DNA of 64,000 bases from Novosphingobium sp. 28-62-57 (GCA_002256985.1 NCGO01000001.1:1-64000); one strand, 5' to 3'; shown: positions 8,999 through 18,639, numbered from the stretch's first letter. Notes: generated from the letters alone by a model not told the origin. Made by a program: numbers and translations.

Positions 8999-9734
8999 TC
9001 CCGTCTTGGTGCCGCTAGAGGCAGGTCAGCGCAAGAACGCGGATTTGCCGGTGCGGCTTGCATCGGCGGTGGTGATGCTGGCGATGGCCGGACTGGCGTT
9101 CTGGGCTGGCGGGTTGGTGCTGGACCTGTTTGTGGCGGCAGTGGCGTTTGGCGTGTTCGTGGAATACGTTTTGCTGTGCAGCAAGATTGCCGAAAGCCCG
9201 ATGAAGCTGGGGCCGATGGTCATCGCCGGGGCCGTCTACATCGGTTGGGCGGGGCTGGCGCTGGCAGTCATGCCCGAACCGCTGATGCTGGTGGTGCTGG
9301 GCATCGTGATCTTCACCGATACCGGAGCCTATTTCACTGGCCGTTCGCTGGGCGGGCCCAAGATTGCGCCACGAATCAGTCCGTCCAAGACATGGTCCGG
9401 CCTGTTGGGCGGTATGGCAGCGGCGGGGATCTGGACGGCGATGGTGGTGGTGTTGGCGGGCTATCTGCTATCGGCGATTGGACCCACCGGGCCAAGCCTT
9501 GCCGGAGCGCTTGAGACGGCCAATGTCGGCATGGCGGCACTGGCCGGGGCCGTGCTGGCGGTGTTTGCGCAAGGCGGCGATTTTTACGAATCCTGGCTCA
9601 AGCGGCGGGCAGGGGTGAAGGACTCCTCGCGGTTGATCCCGGGGCACGGTGGTCTGTTTGACAGGCTGGATGGCCTGCTGCCCGTGGCTATCATCGCAGG
9701 CACCGCATGGGCCGCAACGCAGGTAGGGGGCTGA
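8988..9734 (+). CDS. cdsA: Phosphatidate cytidylyltransferase
   Basis: Forms CDP-diacylglycerol from phosphatidic acid and CTP, the substrate for PssA encoded earlier in this window. The 248-residue product has about seven hydrophobic helices and the complete family signature in [20 protein letters not shown] followed by [11 protein letters not shown]. Start: GTG 8988, which overlaps the end of uppS by 11 bases; a longer reading frame from 8889 lies inside uppS and is not conserved-looking. It sits in the conserved envelope operon between uppS and dxr. Confidence 0.94.
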   Translation: MDADPVLVPLEAGQRKNADLPVRLASAVVMLAMAGLAFWAGGLVLDLFVAAVAFGVFVEYVLLCSKIAESPMKLGPMVIAGAVYIGWAGLALAVMPEPLMLVVLGIVIFTDTGAYFTGRSLGGPKIAPRISPSKTWSGLLGGMAAAGIWTAMVVVLAGYLLSAIGPTGPSLAGALETANVGMAALAGAVLAVFAQGGDFYESWLKRRAGVKDSSRLIPGHGGLFDRLDGLLPVAIIAGTAWAATQVGG

Positions 9735-9739
9735 GGCAG

Positions 9740-10897
9740 GTGACCCGCTCGATTTCCATTCTTGGTGCAACCGGTTCCATCGGCTCGTCCACGCTCGACC
9801 TGATCCGCCGCAACCGCGATGAATGGCGCGTGGTCGCGCTCACCGCCAACGGCGATGCGGCGGGCCTTGCCAAGCTGGCGCGAGAGTTTGGCGCGGAATT
9901 GGCCGTCGTGGCCGATGAGGCAGCGCTGGGTGATCTGCGTGAGGCTTTGGCTGGCACGAACATTCAGGCAGCCGCCGGTCCTGATGCCTTGATTGAAGCC
10001 GCGGCGCGCGGGGCGGATGTAACCGTGGCCGCGATTGTCGGCTGCGCAGGCCTTGCCCCCACGATGGCGGCTATTGAATGCGGCGGCGTAATCGCGCTGG
10101 CCAACAAGGAAGCGCTGGTTTCGGCAGGTGATGTGATGACCGCAGCGGTCGCCCGCCATGGCGCAACGCTGTTGCCGGTGGATTCCGAGCATAACGCTAT
10201 TTTCCAGTGCCTTGCGGGCAACGACATCGACCATGTCCATGCCATCACGCTGACCGCCAGCGGTGGTCCGTTCCGCGATTGGACGCTGGAGCAACTTCAC
10301 GCTGCCACGCCAGCAGAGGCGGTCAAGCACCCCAACTGGTCGATGGGGGCCAAGATCAGCGTGGATTCGGCCACGATGATGAACAAGGGCCTCGAATTCA
10401 TCGAAGCCTATCACCTGTTCCCGGTGGGTGTGGAGCGGCTGCGCATCATTGTTCACCCGCAATCGGTGGTGCATTCGATGGTCGAATATCGCGATGGGTC
10501 GACACTGGCGCAGCTTGGCCCTTCGGACATGCGCGTGCCGATTGCCTCGGCGCTGGCGTGGCCTGGGCGGATGCACACGCCCTGCGCACCGCTCGATCTG
10601 GCCGCGATAGGCCAGTTGACGTTCCGTGCGCCGGATGAGGTGCGCTTTCCTGCCACTCGCGTTGCGCGAAATGTGGTGATCGCAGGCGGCGCTGCCCCTG
10701 CCACGATGAACGCCGCCAACGAGATTGCCGTGGCCGCGTTCCTTGATGGTCAGATACCGTTCACCCGCATTGTGCAATCGGTTGAGGATGTTCTCTCGCG
10801 CAGTGCTCTGCCAGCGCCGGCTTGTCTGGAAGACGTGATCGCAATCGATGCGTTGGCGCGGGTTCGGGCGCGGGAACTGATGGAGCACGTGGTTTGA
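9740..10897 (+). CDS. dxr: 1-deoxy-D-xylulose-5-phosphate reductoisomerase
   Basis: Second enzyme of the MEP isoprenoid pathway, converting DXP to MEP with NADPH; it supplies precursors for UppS. Seen: the NADPH-binding start TRSISILGATGSIGSSTLDLI, LANKEALVSAG, VDSEHNAIFQCL with the metal and substrate ligands, ASGGPFRDW and the C-terminal MNAANEIAVAAFLDG. Start: GTG 9740, five bases after the cdsA stop, because the family normally begins M-T-R-x-I-S-I-L-G; an upstream ATG at 9707 inside cdsA is less likely. About 385 residues. Confidence 0.95.
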   Translation: MTRSISILGATGSIGSSTLDLIRRNRDEWRVVALTANGDAAGLAKLAREFGAELAVVADEAALGDLREALAGTNIQAAAGPDALIEAAARGADVTVAAIVGCAGLAPTMAAIECGGVIALANKEALVSAGDVMTAAVARHGATLLPVDSEHNAIFQCLAGNDIDHVHAITLTASGGPFRDWTLEQLHAATPAEAVKHPNWSMGAKISVDSATMMNKGLEFIEAYHLFPVGVERLRIIVHPQSVVHSMVEYRDGSTLAQLGPSDMRVPIASALAWPGRMHTPCAPLDLAAIGQLTFRAPDEVRFPATRVARNVVIAGGAAPATMNAANEIAVAAFLDGQIPFTRIVQSVEDVLSRSALPAPACLEDVIAIDALARVRARELMEHVV

Positions 10898-10913
10898 TGG
10901 AGTCCATTTGCCA

Positions 10914-12035
10914 ATGACGCCGCTCGAAAGCCCCGGAATTCTGACCACCATTCTGGCGTTCCTGCTGGTGCTGGGGCCATTGGTGTTCATCCACGAACTC
11001 GGCCATTACCTTGTCGGCCGTTGGTTCGGGGTGAAGGCTGATGTCTTTTCCATCGGCTTTGGCAAGGAACTGGCGGGCTGGACCGACAAGCGTGGCACGC
11101 GCTGGAAGCTCTCGGCGCTGCCACTGGGCGGTTACGTGCAGTTTGCTGGTGACATGAACCCGGCGAGCCAGGCCAGCCCTGAATGGCTGGCGCTCCCCGC
11201 AGAAGAGCGCAACCGCACGTTTCAGGCCAAGGCCTTGTGGCAGCGTTCGCTGATCGTGCTGGCAGGGCCAGTTACCAATCTGATGTTTGCCGTGCTGATT
11301 CTGGCAGGCTTTGCCATGGCTTATGGCAAAGTGGTGGTCCCGCCGGTGGTGGGCGAAATCCAGACGGGTTCGGCGGCTGATCGGGCCGGGGTCAAACTGG
11401 GTGACAGGATCGTTTCGATCCGTGGCAAGACGGTTGAATCCTTCCTCGATGTTCGGCTTGAAGTGGGCCAGAACCCCGGCGAGCCGCTGGATCTGGTGGT
11501 CCTGCGCGAAGGTCGGCAGGTGGAACTTGCCGCGCGCGCTGCGGTGAAAGTGGAAAGCGACCGCTTCGGCAACACGCAGAAGATCGGCTTTCTGGGCATT
11601 GGCCCCAAATCCTATGAAGTCGTGCGCGTGGGGCCGGTTGATGCGGTTGTCGAAGGCGTGAAGCAGACCGGCAGCATCATTGGCATGATGGTCCACGGCA
11701 TCGGCCAGATCATCACCGGCAAGCGCGAGGTCAAGGAACTGGGCGGTCCGATCAAGATCGCCAAATATTCGGGCGAACAGTTCGTTTCAGGCTGGCAATC
11801 GTTCGTCGGTTTCGTGGCGCTGATTTCGATTAACTTGGGGTTCATTAACCTCCTGCCAATCCCGGTGCTCGACGGTGGCCATCTGGCTTTCTACGCAGCA
11901 GAAGCGGTGCGCAGAAAGCCGGTCGGTCCGCGCGGGCAGGAGTGGGCCTTCCGCACCGGACTGGCGCTGGTCATGGCGCTGATGTTGTTCGTCACCATCA
12001 ATGACGTGGCATCGCTCAAAGTGTTCGGGGGTTGA
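10914..12035 (+). CDS. rseP: Site-2 zinc metalloprotease RseP
   Basis: Intramembrane protease of the site-2 family that, in known cases, trims anti-sigma factors and signal peptide remnants. The 373-residue product has HELGH at residues 27-31 in the first helix, a PDZ domain in the middle (around PPVVGEIQTGSAADRAGVKL), and NLLPIPVLDGGH near residue 305. It has one clear PDZ domain rather than the two of E. coli RseP. ATG 10914 is preferred to a TTG six bases upstream. It is upstream of bamA, as in most proteobacteria, linking envelope stress sensing and outer-membrane assembly. Confidence 0.95.
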   Translation: MTPLESPGILTTILAFLLVLGPLVFIHELGHYLVGRWFGVKADVFSIGFGKELAGWTDKRGTRWKLSALPLGGYVQFAGDMNPASQASPEWLALPAEERNRTFQAKALWQRSLIVLAGPVTNLMFAVLILAGFAMAYGKVVVPPVVGEIQTGSAADRAGVKLGDRIVSIRGKTVESFLDVRLEVGQNPGEPLDLVVLREGRQVELAARAAVKVESDRFGNTQKIGFLGIGPKSYEVVRVGPVDAVVEGVKQTGSIIGMMVHGIGQIITGKREVKELGGPIKIAKYSGEQFVSGWQSFVGFVALISINLGFINLLPIPVLDGGHLAFYAAEAVRRKPVGPRGQEWAFRTGLALVMALMLFVTINDVASLKVFGG

Positions 12036-12271
12036 GCTTCTTTCCGTGTGCTGGTGCGGGGCGCGGGATTTCTGTTCTGACGGGGTGCCAAATCTTGCTG
12101 GCCAAATCTTGCTAGGCGGAAATCTTGCACGGAATGTCTTTCCACAGAAATGCGGGGCAATGTTTGCTTGATTGGCCTTGTTGCATCGGGCAGAGGGCTG
12201 CATTGCTTGCCGTGGCTGGACACTCCTTCGCGAGCGTCCACCTGCCACTTAGTACGGGATAGCGCTTGGTG
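12036..12271 (+). promoter_or_regulatory. bamA leader with three AAATCTTGC repeats
   Basis: The 236-base spacer before bamA carries AAATCTTGC three times, at 12090-12098, 12104-12112 and 12120-12128 (spacing 14 and 16 bases). The first two lie in a 13-base direct repeat GCCAAATCTTGCT. An imperfect hairpin TGGAC...GTCCA spans 12219-12242 just before the start. The repeats could be operator sites for a bamA promoter; no factor can be named. Confidence 0.4.
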
Positions 12272-14878
12272 ATGATTGGACGGAACGCGGCACGGGCAGG
12301 CACATTGCCCCCGCTCGGAGCGGCCTTGCTCGCGACCACGGGGCTTTGCACCGGCATGTTGGCTGTCCCGCAGCTGGCGTTTGCGCAAACGGCTCCTGCG
12401 GCATCGGCTGAGCCATCGGCTGCGCCAGCGGCCCCGGTGGGCGATGTCATCCGCACAGTAACGGTCGAAGGGTCGCAGCGGCTCGAAGCTGATACGATCC
12501 TGTCCTACATCCGGCTGCGCCCTGGGCAGACCTATACGCAGGTCTTGGGCGACCAGGCCCTGAAAGACCTCTACGCCACCGAACTGTTCGCCGATGTGCA
12601 AGTGCGCAACAATGGCGGCGATGTGGTGGTGCAGGTCAAGGAAAACCCGGTCATCAACCGCATCATCCTTGAAGGCAACAAGCGCCTCAAGGAAGACAAG
12701 ATCCTGCCCGAAATCAAGCTTTCGGCCCGCCAGATATTCACCCGGTCGAAGGTTCGCGCTGATGTTGCCCGCATCATCGAACTGTACAAGCGGCAGGGCC
12801 GCTTTGCCGCCACGGTTGAACCCAAGATGGTCATGCTGGACCAGAACCGGGTCGATATCGTGTTCGAAATCAGCGAAGGACCGAAGTCCAAGGTTCGCCA
12901 GATCAACATTCTGGGCAACGAAAAGTTCTCGGACGGAGACTTGCGCGGCCAGATGGTGACCAAGCAGGCGCGGTTCTTCCGCCTGTTCTCTTCGGGCACC
13001 AGCTACGATCCTGATCGGCTGGCCTTTGACCAGCAGAAACTGCGCCAGTATTACCTGACCGAAGGCTACGCCGATTTCCGCGTGGTCTCCGCCGTGGCCG
13101 AGCTTACGCCAGACAAGCGCGACTTCATCATCACTTACGTGGTTGAAGAAGGGGAGCGCTACAAGTTTGGCGAGGTCAAGGTCGACAGCCAGCTTCGCGA
13201 TTTTGATGGCGAAAAGATGGCTGCCAACCTGCCGATCAAGCAGGGCGCATGGTACAACGCCAAGATGGTCGAAGATCAGGTCGATGCCCTGACCGAAACC
13301 GCCGGGGCCTTTGGCTACGCCTTTGCCGATGTGCGCCCCGATTTTGCGCGCAACAAGGACGACCTGACGATGTCGGTCACCTTCCGCATTGCCGAAGCGC
13401 CGCGCACCTATGTCGAACGCGTCGATGTGAACGGCAACACGCTGACGCAGGACAAGGTGATCCGGCGCGAGTTCCGTATCTCCGAAGGCGATGCCTTCAA
13501 CACCTTCCAGATCAAGCGTTCGACCAACCGCATCAAGTCCTTGGGATACTTCCAGGAAAAGTTCGAAGTTGAACAGAAGCCCGGCAGCGCGCCCGATCGG
13601 ATCGTGCTGGAAGCCAACGTCGAAGAACGCCCCACCGGCGAACTTCAGCTGTCAGCCGGTTTTTCGAGCCTTGAGAGCTTCATCTTCCAGGGATCGATCC
13701 GCCAGAACAACTTCCGTGGCCGTGGCCAGACGATTGGGCTTTCGGTCGATTATTCGCGCTTTACCCGGTCGGTGCAGGTCAGCTTTACCGAGCCCTATCT
13801 GTTCGACAAGAATGTGTCGTTCGGCATGGACATCTACCGGCGCGATCTGAACAGCTTCAACTTCCAGAACCAGAACCGCAACACCACCTACCGGCAGGCC
13901 ACCACTGGCTTCACCGCGCGCGTGGGTGTGGCCTTGACCGAATACATGTCGCTGATCGGCCGTTACACGTTCAATATCGATGACGTGACGCTGGATGAGA
14001 ACACGTTCTTCATCAACGGCCAGTGCAGCAACCTCTTGGCCGGGCGCTATTTGTGCGATGCCATCGGCAAGCGGACCAGTTCGATCCTTGGGGCATCGCT
14101 GGTCTATGACACGCTCGACAACCGCCTGCGCCCGACGCGCGGCATGCAGGTGGTGCTGGGCGGCGATGTTGCTGGGCTTGGTGGCTCGGTCAAATATGCG
14201 CGCTTTACCGCCAACGCATCGCGGTTCTGGAACGTTGGCAGCGGCTTCATCTTCTCGGTCCGGGCTGAAGGCGGCGCGATCAAGGCGCTCGGTAGCCGGT
14301 CGAACGATCCGACGATCGATGACGTTTACCTGACCGACCGCTTCTTCCTGGGTGAACCGCAAATCCGCGGCTTCGACATTCGCGGCGTCGGCCCACGCGT
14401 GTTGCGCAAGAACATCATCAACGGTGTGGAAGCGACCGACCGGAACCAGTGGATCGATGACGCGGTGGGTGGCAAGTACTACTACCTGTCGCGCGCCGAG
14501 CTGGAAATTCCGCTGGGTTCGGGTGCGCGTGAACTCGGCCTGCGTCCGTCGATCTATGTCGATGCAGGTGCGCTGTGGGGCATCACCAATCCGCTGGCGG
14601 CCAACCTCGTCAATCCGCAGCGCATCTATACTGACCGCCTGACCGGCAGGCCCACCGCGAGCCCAACGGCCTCGGATGGCACGTCAAACGGCGATCCGGT
14701 GCAGATTTTCAACGAAACCTTCGTGGGCGATTCGCCTGCGCCACGCATCTCGGTCGGCATCGGCGTGAACTGGAACTCGCCGTTCGGACCTTTCCGCCTC
14801 GATTTCGCCAGAGTCCTGAAAAAGGTTGATGGCGATGATCCCAAGACCTTCACTTTCAACGTGGGAACCCAGTTCTGA
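12272..14878 (+). CDS. bamA: Outer membrane protein assembly factor BamA
   Basis: Central outer-membrane protein of the BAM complex, which folds beta-barrel proteins. The 868-residue precursor has a long N-region and signal peptide ending near AFAQ, a short Ala/Pro linker, five POTRA domains (about 60-430; FEVEQK and ISEGDAF-type motifs are visible) and a 16-strand Omp85 barrel. The lid motif QIRGFDIRG (the (V/I)RGF element of loop 6) is present and the C-terminus TFTFNVGTQF ends in Phe, a typical beta-signal. ATG 12272 is preceded in frame by GTG and TTG alternatives at 12269 and 12266. Its stop overlaps the next start by one base. Confidence 0.96.
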   Translation: MIGRNAARAGTLPPLGAALLATTGLCTGMLAVPQLAFAQTAPAASAEPSAAPAAPVGDVIRTVTVEGSQRLEADTILSYIRLRPGQTYTQVLGDQALKDLYATELFADVQVRNNGGDVVVQVKENPVINRIILEGNKRLKEDKILPEIKLSARQIFTRSKVRADVARIIELYKRQGRFAATVEPKMVMLDQNRVDIVFEISEGPKSKVRQINILGNEKFSDGDLRGQMVTKQARFFRLFSSGTSYDPDRLAFDQQKLRQYYLTEGYADFRVVSAVAELTPDKRDFIITYVVEEGERYKFGEVKVDSQLRDFDGEKMAANLPIKQGAWYNAKMVEDQVDALTETAGAFGYAFADVRPDFARNKDDLTMSVTFRIAEAPRTYVERVDVNGNTLTQDKVIRREFRISEGDAFNTFQIKRSTNRIKSLGYFQEKFEVEQKPGSAPDRIVLEANVEERPTGELQLSAGFSSLESFIFQGSIRQNNFRGRGQTIGLSVDYSRFTRSVQVSFTEPYLFDKNVSFGMDIYRRDLNSFNFQNQNRNTTYRQATTGFTARVGVALTEYMSLIGRYTFNIDDVTLDENTFFINGQCSNLLAGRYLCDAIGKRTSSILGASLVYDTLDNRLRPTRGMQVVLGGDVAGLGGSVKYARFTANASRFWNVGSGFIFSVRAEGGAIKALGSRSNDPTIDDVYLTDRFFLGEPQIRGFDIRGVGPRVLRKNIINGVEATDRNQWIDDAVGGKYYYLSRAELEIPLGSGARELGLRPSIYVDAGALWGITNPLAANLVNPQRIYTDRLTGRPTASPTASDGTSNGDPVQIFNETFVGDSPAPRISVGIGVNWNSPFGPFRLDFARVLKKVDGDDPKTFTFNVGTQF

Positions 14879-15567
14879 TGAAAACCGCTTATGCATCCGC
14901 GCTTCTTGCGGGACTCGCTCTTGTCGCCATCTCGCCCAACGCTGCTGTTGCTCAGGCTACCAGCGGCGTGGTCACACCCGGCATTGCCATTGCCAATCCT
15001 TCGGCTGTGGTCGCAGCTTCGGCCGCTTACCAGACCGCGCAATCGCAGCGTCCCACCACGTACAAGCCGCAGATCGATCAGGCCAACACGCGCAAGACCC
15101 AGATCGAAGCGCAGCTCAAGCCGCTGATCGACAAGCTGCAGGCCGATTCGCGCGCCGCCACGCCAAACCGCGCTGCGCTTGAACAGCAGTATGTACAGAT
15201 CCAGCAGATCGAGCAGGCTGGTCAGGCCGAAATCCAAAAGATTCTGGAGCCGCTGAACCTGTCGCAGCAGTATGTGCTCGAACAGATCGGCGACAAGCTT
15301 GACGCTGCCACGCAAGCGGCGATGGACAAGAAGAAGATCACGCTGGTGCTGGATTCTCAAAGCGTGATCAAGGCAGGCCAGACCTACAATCTCAATCAGG
15401 ACATTCTGGTTGAACTGAACAAGCTGATCCCTTCGGCCCAGCTGGTGCCGCCCGCAGGCTGGCTGCCGCGCGCGCAGCGTGAACAGCAGGCACAGGCACA
15501 GGCCGCGCAGCAGGCCGGAACGCCCGCAGCCGCGCAGCCGGCAAAGAAGGCCCCTGAAGGCCGCTGA
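14878..15567 (+). CDS. Periplasmic OmpH/Skp-like chaperone
   Basis: Expected to hold unfolded outer-membrane proteins in the periplasm on the way to BamA. The 229-residue precursor has a signal peptide ([20 protein letters not shown], cleavage near AVAQ), two helical Gln/Ala-rich arms predicted to form the Skp tentacle coiled coil (about 55-150), and a closing segment [20 protein letters not shown] characteristic of OmpH/Skp. The C-terminal 40 residues are Gln/Ala/Lys-rich and probably disordered. It starts within the bamA stop (TGATG), so dosage follows BamA. Confidence 0.9.
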   Translation: MKTAYASALLAGLALVAISPNAAVAQATSGVVTPGIAIANPSAVVAASAAYQTAQSQRPTTYKPQIDQANTRKTQIEAQLKPLIDKLQADSRAATPNRAALEQQYVQIQQIEQAGQAEIQKILEPLNLSQQYVLEQIGDKLDAATQAAMDKKKITLVLDSQSVIKAGQTYNLNQDILVELNKLIPSAQLVPPAGWLPRAQREQQAQAQAAQQAGTPAAAQPAKKAPEGR

Positions 15568-15601
15568 GGCTTTCAGGATAAGTGACCGGGATAACGGGGA
15601 A

Positions 15602-16069
15602 ATGACCGAAGAGACGGCTCCGGCCGTGATCACCGATTACGATGTGCGCAAGGTGATGGCGGCGCTGCCGCATCGCTATCCCTTGCTTCTGGTCGATCGC
15701 GTGGTGGCCATCACGCTGAACGAGCGCATCCATGCGGTGAAGGCCGTGTCGATGAACGAACAGTTCTTTCAGGGTCATTTCCCCGGCCGTCCGATCATGC
15801 CCGGCGTTCTGCAGATCGAGGCGCTGGCGCAAGCCGCAGGCGTGCTTGCGGTGGAATCGCTGGGTCTCGCAGGGTCGGGCAAGCTGGTCTATTTCATGGC
15901 GATTGAGGAAGCCAAGTTCCGCAATCCAGTGGAACCGGGCGTGCTGCTCGATCTCCACGTGGAATTCACGCAAAAGCGCAGCCGCGTGTGCAAGTTCGCT
16001 GGCAAGGCGATGATTGGCGACAAGGTGACCTGCGAAGTCAGCTTCACCGCGATGATTGCCGACGCCTGA
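15602..16069 (+). CDS. fabZ: 3-hydroxyacyl-ACP dehydratase FabZ
   Basis: Dehydrates beta-hydroxyacyl-ACP in fatty acid elongation. The 155-residue product shows [13 protein letters not shown], the catalytic His59 in [12 protein letters not shown] and Glu73 in VLQIEALAQ, all in the hot-dog fold order. ATG 15602 is preceded by CGGGGA and fits the family length; the frame could be extended to 15479 but only through the end of the ompH gene. The bamA-ompH-fabZ order (with lpxD missing between ompH and fabZ) suggests loss or relocation of lpxD in this lineage. Confidence 0.95.
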   Translation: MTEETAPAVITDYDVRKVMAALPHRYPLLLVDRVVAITLNERIHAVKAVSMNEQFFQGHFPGRPIMPGVLQIEALAQAAGVLAVESLGLAGSGKLVYFMAIEEAKFRNPVEPGVLLDLHVEFTQKRSRVCKFAGKAMIGDKVTCEVSFTAMIADA

Positions 16070-16085
16070 GCATCCAGATAACCTA

Positions 16086-16164
16086 CTCCCCCGCGAAGGC
16101 GGGGGCCTCAGGCCTTTTACGATGAGTTGGCTTAAAACCCCTGAGGTCCCCGCCTTCGCGGGGA
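16086..16164. repeat. Intergenic paired palindromic repeat (CTCCCCCGCGAAGGCGGGGG family)
   Basis: Left arm CTCCCCCGCGAAGGCGGGGG-CCTCAGG (16086-16112) and right arm CCTGAGG-TCCCCGCCTTCGCGGGG (16140-16164) form a near-perfect inverted repeat with a 27-base centre. It lies between fabZ and rpmE. The same family occurs inside mtaB (33294-33363), there in frame. Confidence 0.8.
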
Positions 16165-16276
16165 CGCACAGCGCCCAAGTGCAGTGCAGTTGCGCTCCAT
16201 AGCAAATCCCGCTAAAGGCGCGCGTTCACAGATTCTTGTGGCCGGTCGGAACCGGCTGCGCACCGGAGTTAGACCC

Positions 16277-16501
16277 ATGAAGACTGGCATTCACCCCGAC
16301 TACCACATGATCAAGGTGCAGATGACCGACGGCACCGTTTTCGAGACTCGCTCCACCTGGGGCAAGGAAGGCGATACGCTGGCGCTCGAAATCGACCCGA
16401 CCTCGCACCCGGCATGGACCGGTGGTACGCGCCAGCTTGATCAGGGTGGCCGCGTTGCCCAGTTCAACAAGCGTTTCGGTGGTCTGTCGCTCAAGCGCTA
16501 A
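16277..16501 (+). CDS. rpmE: 50S ribosomal protein L31
   Basis: The 74-residue protein begins [20 protein letters not shown] and ends [12 protein letters not shown]. It lacks the Cys residues of zinc-binding L31 (the usual C-x-C-G segment is replaced by QMTDGT), so it is the C-minus form that does not need zinc. GGAGTT lies a few bases upstream of ATG 16277. A clear rho-independent terminator follows directly. Confidence 0.95.
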   Translation: MKTGIHPDYHMIKVQMTDGTVFETRSTWGKEGDTLALEIDPTSHPAWTGGTRQLDQGGRVAQFNKRFGGLSLKR

Positions 16502-16527
16502 GACCCGGCGCTTGTTATGGTTTCGGG

Positions 16528-16551
16528 AAGGGCGGCCTTGGCCGCCCTTTT
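16528..16551 (+). terminator. Rho-independent terminator of rpmE
   Basis: AAGGGCGGCC-TT-GGCCGCCCTT is a perfect ten-pair stem with a two-base gap, followed by TTTC, placed 27 bases after the rpmE stop. Confidence 0.85.
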
Positions 16552-16615
16552 CATTTGCACGCAATCGGCGCAGGGGGATATTGCCATCCCCGATAGCTGT
16601 CTTAAAGATTGTGTC

Positions 16616-17056
16616 ATGACGCTGACCAATTCCCTCGAAAGCCGCCTTGGCTACCAGCTTCGCCGGGCATCTGCCGTCATGATGGCAGATCTTTCGCGCG
16701 AACTGGCCGATCTTGATCTGCGCCCGGCTGAAGTGACCACGCTGCTGGTCATCGCCGAAAACCCCGATTGTTCGCAGACCGAGGTGGGGCAGGCGCTGGC
16801 GATCAAGCGGGCCAATATGGTGCCGATCATATCGCGCCTGATGGAACGCGGGCTGGTGGATCGCCGCCGCCTCGATGGGCGCAGTCATGCCCTGACGCTG
16901 ACCGATGAAGGCCGTGCGATGGCCGCAGAAGCTGTCGCGCGGATTGATCGGCATGAAGTGCGCTTCACCGAACTGCTTGGCGCGATTGATGCGCAAGTGC
17001 TGTTCCGCTCACTGCCGGTGATCCGCACCGCGCGTGAGAGCGAGCTTGAGAGCTGA
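16616..17056 (+). CDS. MarR-family transcriptional regulator
   Basis: The 146-residue product has the winged helix-turn-helix of MarR proteins: DLDLRPAEVTTLLVIAENP, then CSQTEVGQALAIKRANMVPI (recognition helix region) and the wing LVDRRRLDGRSHALTLTDEG. Such dimers usually repress nearby efflux or catabolic genes in response to small aromatic ligands; no obvious target is next to it. Start ATG 16616 fits the family; the frame extends upstream into the terminator and is not used. The gene is convergent with the dioxygenase at 17069. Confidence 0.9.
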   Translation: MTLTNSLESRLGYQLRRASAVMMADLSRELADLDLRPAEVTTLLVIAENPDCSQTEVGQALAIKRANMVPIISRLMERGLVDRRRLDGRSHALTLTDEGRAMAAEAVARIDRHEVRFTELLGAIDAQVLFRSLPVIRTARESELES

Positions 17057-17068
17057 GCGCTTAGCGGC

Positions 17069-17704
17069 TCAAAGGTAGGGCTTTTCGCGATACCATTTGG
17101 TGATCACGTATTTCAGCCCCTTGCGCACTTTCATCGCGTGATGGAGCGTGGCCGCGTTGCAACTGCCATCTGGCCGCCGGTTGTTCCAGCACACCAGCTT
17201 GCCGCGTTCGGGCTGGATCGTCTTGTCAATCACCTTGAACCGGGTCGCGCCGCCTGCTTCCACCGTGTTCAGATAGACCATGAACGTCCACGTGCGCTGC
17301 CCAGCCACGCTGCAATAGCGTGCATAATCAACGCCATCGGGCGCGAAGAAATCGGTATGGGCCTTGAACTCCTGCCCCACATCATAGCGCTGCCCCTGGA
17401 TCGGTTCGCCAAAGGGCCGGTCGATGCCGGAGAGGGCTGAAAACCTGGCATCGAGCGCTGCGACATCGGCTTCATCCATTGGTAGATCACAGGTTTCGCT
17501 GGTGCGAAACGCGGTGTCGCCGTTGGCGTCGGCCAGTGTGGAGGGCCGCCGCTGCCGCTCGATCCGCGCGATCAGGGCCGTGCATTCAGCATCGGACAGG
17601 AAATCGCGCAGGATGAACATTTCGATCCGGGGCGAGGGCACGCGCATCATGCCGGGCACAGCCAGCAGCCGTTCGGCAGACGATTCGTTGGCAACAGACA
17701 GCAT
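17069..17704 (-). CDS. 2OG-Fe(II) dioxygenase, prolyl 4-hydroxylase type
   Basis: Belongs to the P4Hc family of Fe(II)/2-oxoglutarate oxygenases. The 211-residue product has the metal ligands H-x-D in AHTDFF, the distal His in TLHHAMKV followed by the 2OG-binding Lys in VRKGLKY, and the segment RTWTFMVYLNTVEAGGATRF typical of these enzymes. Substrate is unknown; bacterial members hydroxylate proline in proteins such as EF-Tu or free substrates. Start: ATG complementary to 17702-17704. The upstream 100 bases are shared with the divergent gspH promoter. Confidence 0.85.
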   Translation of the reverse strand: MLSVANESSAERLLAVPGMMRVPSPRIEMFILRDFLSDAECTALIARIERQRRPSTLADANGDTAFRTSETCDLPMDEADVAALDARFSALSGIDRPFGEPIQGQRYDVGQEFKAHTDFFAPDGVDYARYCSVAGQRTWTFMVYLNTVEAGGATRFKVIDKTIQPERGKLVCWNNRRPDGSCNAATLHHAMKVRKGLKYVITKWYREKPYL

Positions 17705-17801
17705 CGGTGAATTTTCTATGCATCCGGACCGCCTGCCGCAACTTGAACGTGCTGGCGCTTTGGTCGTAAAACCGTCACGTTTCTGCCGCATGCGAAGTGC
17801 C

Positions 17802-18260
17802 ATGGTCCGACCCACTCCTCAGCGCCCGGCGCGTAACGGCTTCTCGCTGGTCGAGATGATGGTCGTGCTGATGGTCATGGGCCTGCTGGCCACCGTGGCC
17901 GTGCTAACCATGCCCGGCGATGAACGCCGGTTGCGCGAAGAGGCAGAGCGCTTTGCCGCCCGCACGCTGGCCGCGCGGGATGAGGCGATCATCGGGGCCC
18001 GCCCGATTGCGCTGGTGGTCAGCGAACGCGGCTATTACTTCGAAAGGCGAATGGAGGGCCAATGGCAGCCGCTGCCCGGCAAGGGCTTTGACCTGACCGG
18101 CTGGGCCGCTGGCACCACGGCCAGCGCCGGTCGCCAGCGCGTGGTGATCGATTCGCTTGGCCTTGCCAGCAGTGATGCGGCAGTCCGCCTGACCCGTGAT
18201 GGCAAGACGCTGGTCGTGCAATTGCGCCGGGATGGCAAGGTTACGCTCGATGCCGGCTGA
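17802..18260 (+). CDS. gspH: Type II secretion minor pseudopilin GspH
   Basis: A prepilin-like protein with a processing site before F in NGFSLVEMMVVL and one hydrophobic helix, then a globular domain ending in strands VVQLRRDGKVTLDAG. In known systems GspH sits at the tip complex of the pseudopilus. Length 152 residues. An in-frame ATG at 17790 is an alternative start. The gene overlaps gspI by 11 bases and begins a four-gene minor pseudopilin operon. Confidence 0.88.
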   Translation: MVRPTPQRPARNGFSLVEMMVVLMVMGLLATVAVLTMPGDERRLREEAERFAARTLAARDEAIIGARPIALVVSERGYYFERRMEGQWQPLPGKGFDLTGWAAGTTASAGRQRVVIDSLGLASSDAAVRLTRDGKTLVVQLRRDGKVTLDAG

Positions 18261-18639
18261 CCGCACGCCACGCCAGCCCAACGGCTTCACCCTGCTTGAA
18301 CTGCTGGTCGCGCTGTCGGTTTTTGCCATCGCCGCGCTGGCCCTGTTGCAGATGGAGGGTGCCAGCATCGCGCGCACCGCCGATCTCGATCAACGCCTGC
18401 TGCGCGAGATCGTGGCGCAGAACATGGCGGCAGAGATTCTGACCGATCCGTCTCCGCCAGCGGTGGGCAGCGCAAGTGGCACGATCGAGAACGCCGGTCG
18501 CCGGTTTCAGTGGACCCGCACGGTGGCCAATCAGGCCGACTATGGCGTGCTGGCGATTACCGTCTCAGTGCGCGAAACCACGCCGGGGGCGCAGGGGCAG
18601 GCCTTCACACTCGATTTCACCCGGTTGCCGGGCGCATGA
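18250..18639 (+). CDS. gspI: Type II secretion minor pseudopilin GspI
   Basis: The 129-residue product has the prepilin motif NGFTLLELLVALSVFAIAALA and the GspI-like segment VAQNMAAEILT, a hallmark of the I subunit. It forms a tip complex with GspJ and GspK. Start ATG 18250 lies inside gspH; stop overlaps the gspJ start (ATGA). Confidence 0.9.
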   Translation: MPADRTPRQPNGFTLLELLVALSVFAIAALALLQMEGASIARTADLDQRLLREIVAQNMAAEILTDPSPPAVGSASGTIENAGRRFQWTRTVANQADYGVLAITVSVRETTPGAQGQAFTLDFTRLPGA

